From NCBI GenBank assembly GCA_965153455.1, contig OZ234504.1:7626001-7690000 (forward strand): a stretch of DNA of 64,000 nucleotides, written 5' to 3'. This DNA comes from Sphagnum compactum. Lineage: Eukaryota; Bryophyta; Sphagnopsida; Sphagnales. Of the stretch, positions 61,501 to 64,000 are shown in pieces. A program made the position numbers and the translations under genes. Below the pieces are notes generated by a model that had not been told where the DNA came from, did not search any database, and worked only from the letters and a program-made list of their open reading frames with translations. Every line of letters starts with the position of its first letter. Positions within the stretch are counted from its first letter, which is position 1.

Positions 61501-64000
61501 AGCTGCCATGGAGATTTACTCTCTTGTGAAGAAAACAGCAGAAGATGAGATTTCTCGGGTGGCAGACAATGGAACCTTGGCACTAGCTGCACTGTGTAAA
61601 GCACTGCCACCAATGTTGCACAGTGTCATGGCTGTAGTTGGTAATCATTTGGAGGCTCAGCTTCTACTACAAGATGGCCATGAGCACCGACAATGGTCAG
61701 CAGCACTTGCCCTTGGAGTACTTGCCTCTTGCCTTCATGCAACTGACTTTCATCGCAAACTGGAAATTTCTCATCGTCTCATGGTGCATGCGAGAACCAC
61801 TGACCGAGGCACAGTGCTGGGAGCTTGTGGGGTGGGACTTGGCATCATCTGTCAGTCACTTCTTCTCACGAATGTCACAGGTGAAACCCTTGAAGGGCTA
61901 ACAAAAATAGATAAGAATCGGGAGGTGGATCTTCTTTTGCAAATTGTGAGCAGTCTTATTCACCTCACAATGCAAGCGTGCCCTCATGCGGCAGATCAAC
62001 TTCGAGCTTTGACTGAAAGCAATCTTTTGAGTGGTGTGAAATTTCGGGTAGGAGATGGATTAAGCAAGAACCACTGGCAGAAAGAAGATGATGACATGTG
62101 GGGGGTTTGTGGGCTTGTATGGGGTTTAGGAAGTGCAGTCACTGCACTTGAGAGAGCTCAATGTATACCTCTTGTCTTGAATATAGCCAACTTAATGATA
62201 TCCTGGCTGCCTGAGGAGATCCCAAGTTTTCACAAGAGCTTGAGGATGAAAACTGCTGCCTTTTCTGAGGCTATGTCTTTAGCCACAGGTGCAGTTCTGG
62301 TGCTTCCTACCTGTGTGGAAGTTTGTTTACGATTGGAATTGCTTGAAGAAGCAGATGTAAGTTCAATTCTTCAGCGGCTCTGTGCATTTGTTGACAAAGG
62401 CATTAACAACAAGGTTGTAGAAAAGGGCACCATTAAGATTCCAGGTTTGGCAACAGCAGCAGCATGTGTTGGGGCAGGTAACTTGTTGGCAGTGGTATTG
62501 GAAGAGAGGGGCATTGGCTCTGGGCATGACAATGAAGTCACCTCTTCTCTTCTGAATGTCCTGAACACAGCAGGATCAGGAGCATTACAGACCGTGTCTG
62601 GCGGGCGCCTTTGTGCCATGATGGGTATTGCAAATGCCTTGGGTGCAGGTGCTGCTCTATTAGCTCCATCAAGGAAACGTCAATTTGCCGTGTTACTGAA
62701 GGAGACAAGATTTGAAGATGAGATGCAGACCATGGTTCAGGCATTACTAGCTGTCGCCAGGGATGCATCTGATGCCCATGAACGCAACTGTGCAGGATGG
62801 GCACTTGGGTTCATGCATAATGCTTATTTGGAAGCTCATGGCAATGGATTTCAAACAGAAGAAAGTTCAGAGGCAAGCCAATGGGGCTACCCAATGAGGA
62901 GCTTACAGAGCTTTCCTGATGAAAGTTGCTTAAAACAGTTATGTTTATGGCTCATGTCATTTAGGACTAAGGACTTGAGCTTGTTATCTCCTCCACCTGT
63001 ACACACTCTTGTTTCAGTTTTACGTGTACTCGAGAAAGCTCCTAGATTACCGGGACTTGATTGGGGTGCCCTTCTTCACTTTCTAATGAGGGGATTTGAT
63101 TTCTTGGTGCGCAAGCAATGTGTGCTGTTTGCACTTGCTCATGCAGAGTTTGTTCCACCACTGGCAACTTTTTTGGATGAGCTTTGTGAGCTGGCAAGGT
63201 TATGTACAATTGAACCAGCGCTTTGTAATTTGTCGATGCAGCATCTTGGAGGCTTGGTGCAGCAGATTTTCACACAATCCAGATCGAAGAAACTCATTGA
63301 GGAAGTGCAAGAACTTGCACTGAATGTTTGCACCCATAATAATGCTGCAGTTTATGGAGGCTTTGGAGGCTGTGTTTGGCAGGGCCTTTCCCAGTGTTTA
63401 CAAGGTAGGAAGAATGTCGATAGGCAAAACTCAATGAAGATGGTCATCGAGCGGTGCATGGAAACCCTAATTCACTTGTTGCCTTTCCCTGTTTGGCGGA
63501 AGCAACAAGTTGAAAATGGAAGGGAAAATGAGTGGCCAGCTGCAATTGAATGTTTAACACATGTGCGAAAGGAGTGGATTCTACACACTCTTCCTACATC
63601 AAATGCCAGGGACGAAGAAAGCTTGAAGAAGGCAATTATTGTGAAAGCACGACTAATTGCCAAAGGCTGTCTTTCTCCATCAGAGTTAAAACCAGCTCTC
63701 ACATATGTCATGGATTGTCCACCTTCAGAAGTTCATTCTCTTTTGCTTGAAATTGTGTCATCAGTTCAAGAATTTTCAGCTGACAATAAGCAACTTTGGT
63801 TGCTAGATTCCATAGACTCGGCCTGCATTGCGAAGTATCCTATCACAGGGTTGCAGCTAGTGGGTCTCATAGCCAGCTCATGGTGTTGGTCATCGCTTCT
63901 CTGTTGTCCAAATCTGGATTCTGCTGTAGAAGATCTTCCACTCTCCATCCCATTGCTCCTGGCACAACCAATTTGGAGCCCTTGTGTGAATTCATTTGTG
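58538..64000 (+). CDS. RST1: RST1 / focadhesin (FOCAD) homologue, intronless, 3' end outside window
   Basis: RST1 (RESURRECTION1) is a large helical-repeat protein. With RIPR it links the cytoplasmic RNA exosome to the Ski complex, and mutants are defective in cuticular wax, embryo development and vacuolar trafficking; the animal counterpart is focadhesin. From ATG at 58538 (MATGNNPYAPLLEKLQIPHP) a single frame stays open for 1,821 codons to the end of the window. Arabidopsis RST1 is about 1,840 residues, so only the last part is probably missing. The N-terminus (LLEKLQIPHPLLQRCAVSAI, then an FEKFR segment) and the Leu/Ala-rich HEAT-like helices throughout fit the family. Other recognisable stretches are VWGLGSAVTALERAQ, GGRLCAMMGIANALGAGAAL, HERNCAGWALGFMHN and GGFGGCVWQGLSQCLQG. 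No stop or frameshift was found. The lack of introns over 5.4 kb is striking next to the eight-exon GH3 gene. Confidence 0.9.
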   Translation, partial: MATGNNPYAPLLEKLQIPHPLLQRCAVSAIFEKFRFGPAHAGLKSSAGQEAFTQCLVSQRPAVIDQTVSEICKLCEDDVITVKQGLQDLQSALDAAGPESIESLVNGIGFLCRLVLRRIHEGKDPSLEIPGVRSMQSSSVHPLVKAFKSRQEAHMAIINSLGLILIQESQGDLSVVLHFLNPFLTHVLLQPMVSSSHALFARHLHSLLTVLACSRPVHAPVILKFLLGCIQQCQLHTSQEKETVISALKELVDVLDCLLKSVISIGREEEVKALGSELLNLLMGLTHELQNQGVSPLSALVLVRRVVHLLHDKNLPSLLHSEVWKVHMVGLAHMLAMVELEQEQLLLLELASMWVEDDAVALSPVANNSMSSFPGSLIWVFPALHIMSFPSMHVKIQASHLLQSIEQRVKYVMLTHDRCIRKAEQRASTCSSSSYGEQCLAMVVLRLLNAVWSEDNDIETWVSFFADCSILSSLHSSSSAHDWLMVLVQYLQRQGAGVSRAGAGLSGSMVVWICMIGTVLALHPNTGLSITSIDALAAIGRAEPIWGVSVLPVVLFCLRLSNSLGDGSGTYSDHFGNPDVQLGFLKVLPNLACHPATMPLVVQTLQPLLDYKSDPVVQATAVRLLCRTWEYTDRVFSQLQGVLQATEISQPLNPVVLCLSQAASIRDVCRKNPDRGVDLVLSIQACIESSTSSVCALGLQSLALLCKDDSIDFYTAWLVLSKLFPSLPSDPIVAESLCEFIGHGSMDAAAYPQAAATLIGYLYEASSRLVEHDVSESDVWWRTRAAAIEALSLYEVEILELALPEKVRFQVDLLLSETSPAALHCCEGLVIKSLDFEHKTRRRGGQNREENKSRLTKLGKLLHALPHILFAPATVVSKKFKRVELNQTVVALPGASLVCLEILRPQHVETKGGASAKKELRKALVKWDADYESVFQECASELNVSGNLVLAMILLQSWSLFFPRWLNAKLAVIESLPLSNGNPDLLNRAAMEIYSLVKKTAEDEISRVADNGTLALAALCKALPPMLHSVMAVVGNHLEAQLLLQDGHEHRQWSAALALGVLASCLHATDFHRKLEISHRLMVHARTTDRGTVLGACGVGLGIICQSLLLTNVTGETLEGLTKIDKNREVDLLLQIVSSLIHLTMQACPHAADQLRALTESNLLSGVKFRVGDGLSKNHWQKEDDDMWGVCGLVWGLGSAVTALERAQCIPLVLNIANLMISWLPEEIPSFHKSLRMKTAAFSEAMSLATGAVLVLPTCVEVCLRLELLEEADVSSILQRLCAFVDKGINNKVVEKGTIKIPGLATAAACVGAGNLLAVVLEERGIGSGHDNEVTSSLLNVLNTAGSGALQTVSGGRLCAMMGIANALGAGAALLAPSRKRQFAVLLKETRFEDEMQTMVQALLAVARDASDAHERNCAGWALGFMHNAYLEAHGNGFQTEESSEASQWGYPMRSLQSFPDESCLKQLCLWLMSFRTKDLSLLSPPPVHTLVSVLRVLEKAPRLPGLDWGALLHFLMRGFDFLVRKQCVLFALAHAEFVPPLATFLDELCELARLCTIEPALCNLSMQHLGGLVQQIFTQSRSKKLIEEVQELALNVCTHNNAAVYGGFGGCVWQGLSQCLQGRKNVDRQNSMKMVIERCMETLIHLLPFPVWRKQQVENGRENEWPAAIECLTHVRKEWILHTLPTSNARDEESLKKAIIVKARLIAKGCLSPSELKPALTYVMDCPPSEVHSLLLEIVSSVQEFSADNKQLWLLDSIDSACIAKYPITGLQLVGLIASSWCWSSLLCCPNLDSAVEDLPLSIPLLLAQPIWSPCVNSFV

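Overview
The window looks like nuclear DNA of a land plant. It carries spliceosomal introns with GT...AG borders, chloroplast transit peptides (DnaJ, ClpR1), plant gene families (PRMT5 with the plant N-terminus MPLG, RST1, a wall-type GH3 glucan hydrolase), telo-box promoter motifs (AAACCCTA) and Ty3/gypsy remnants. The vacuolar-iron-transporter type, the intron-poor copies of some genes and the long AT-rich spacers suggest a seed-free plant (fern or bryophyte grade). That placement is inference; no species is claimed.

Layout. 1-150: last exon of a PP2C phosphatase (+). 770-1250: a MITE-like element and a 46-bp minisatellite. 1690-5557: chloroplast DnaJ/Hsp40 in seven exons (+). 6790-10360 (-): a TRS120/TRAPPC9 gene carrying three single-base deletions and two in-frame TGA codons, so apparently a pseudogene. 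10836-11402 (+): a small unrecognised three-exon gene, separated from TRS120 by telo-box-bearing tandem repeats. 15124-17139 (+): complete intronless PRMT5. 18391-19746 (-): VIT/CCC1-family iron transporter, three exons. 20.1-22.7 kb: two minisatellites and a Myb/trihelix-like ORF flanked by direct repeats. 23359-24740 (-): ribosomal protein eS12, four exons. 24.7-30.3 kb: AT-rich spacer with minisatellites. 30296-32521 (+): ClpR1, two exons with MITE-like sequence in the intron. 36112-39586 (-): GH3 beta-glucan exohydrolase, eight exons. 42.6-47 kb: decayed Ty3/gypsy element (-). 47-57.7 kb: AT-rich gene desert. 58538-64000 (+): RST1/focadhesin homologue, a single open frame of 1,821 codons that runs off the window.

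The genes are unrelated housekeeping and organelle genes, not an operon-like system. DnaJ and ClpR1 both act in chloroplast protein quality control; eS12 and PRMT5 serve translation and arginine methylation; TRS120 and RST1 have both been linked to membrane traffic. I found no convincing novel multi-gene system. The most notable observations are the disabled TRS120 gene among intact neighbours, a ~160-bp repeat shared by the introns of eS12 and ClpR1, the direct-repeat-flanked Myb-like ORF, and two very long intronless genes (PRMT5, RST1) among intron-rich ones.
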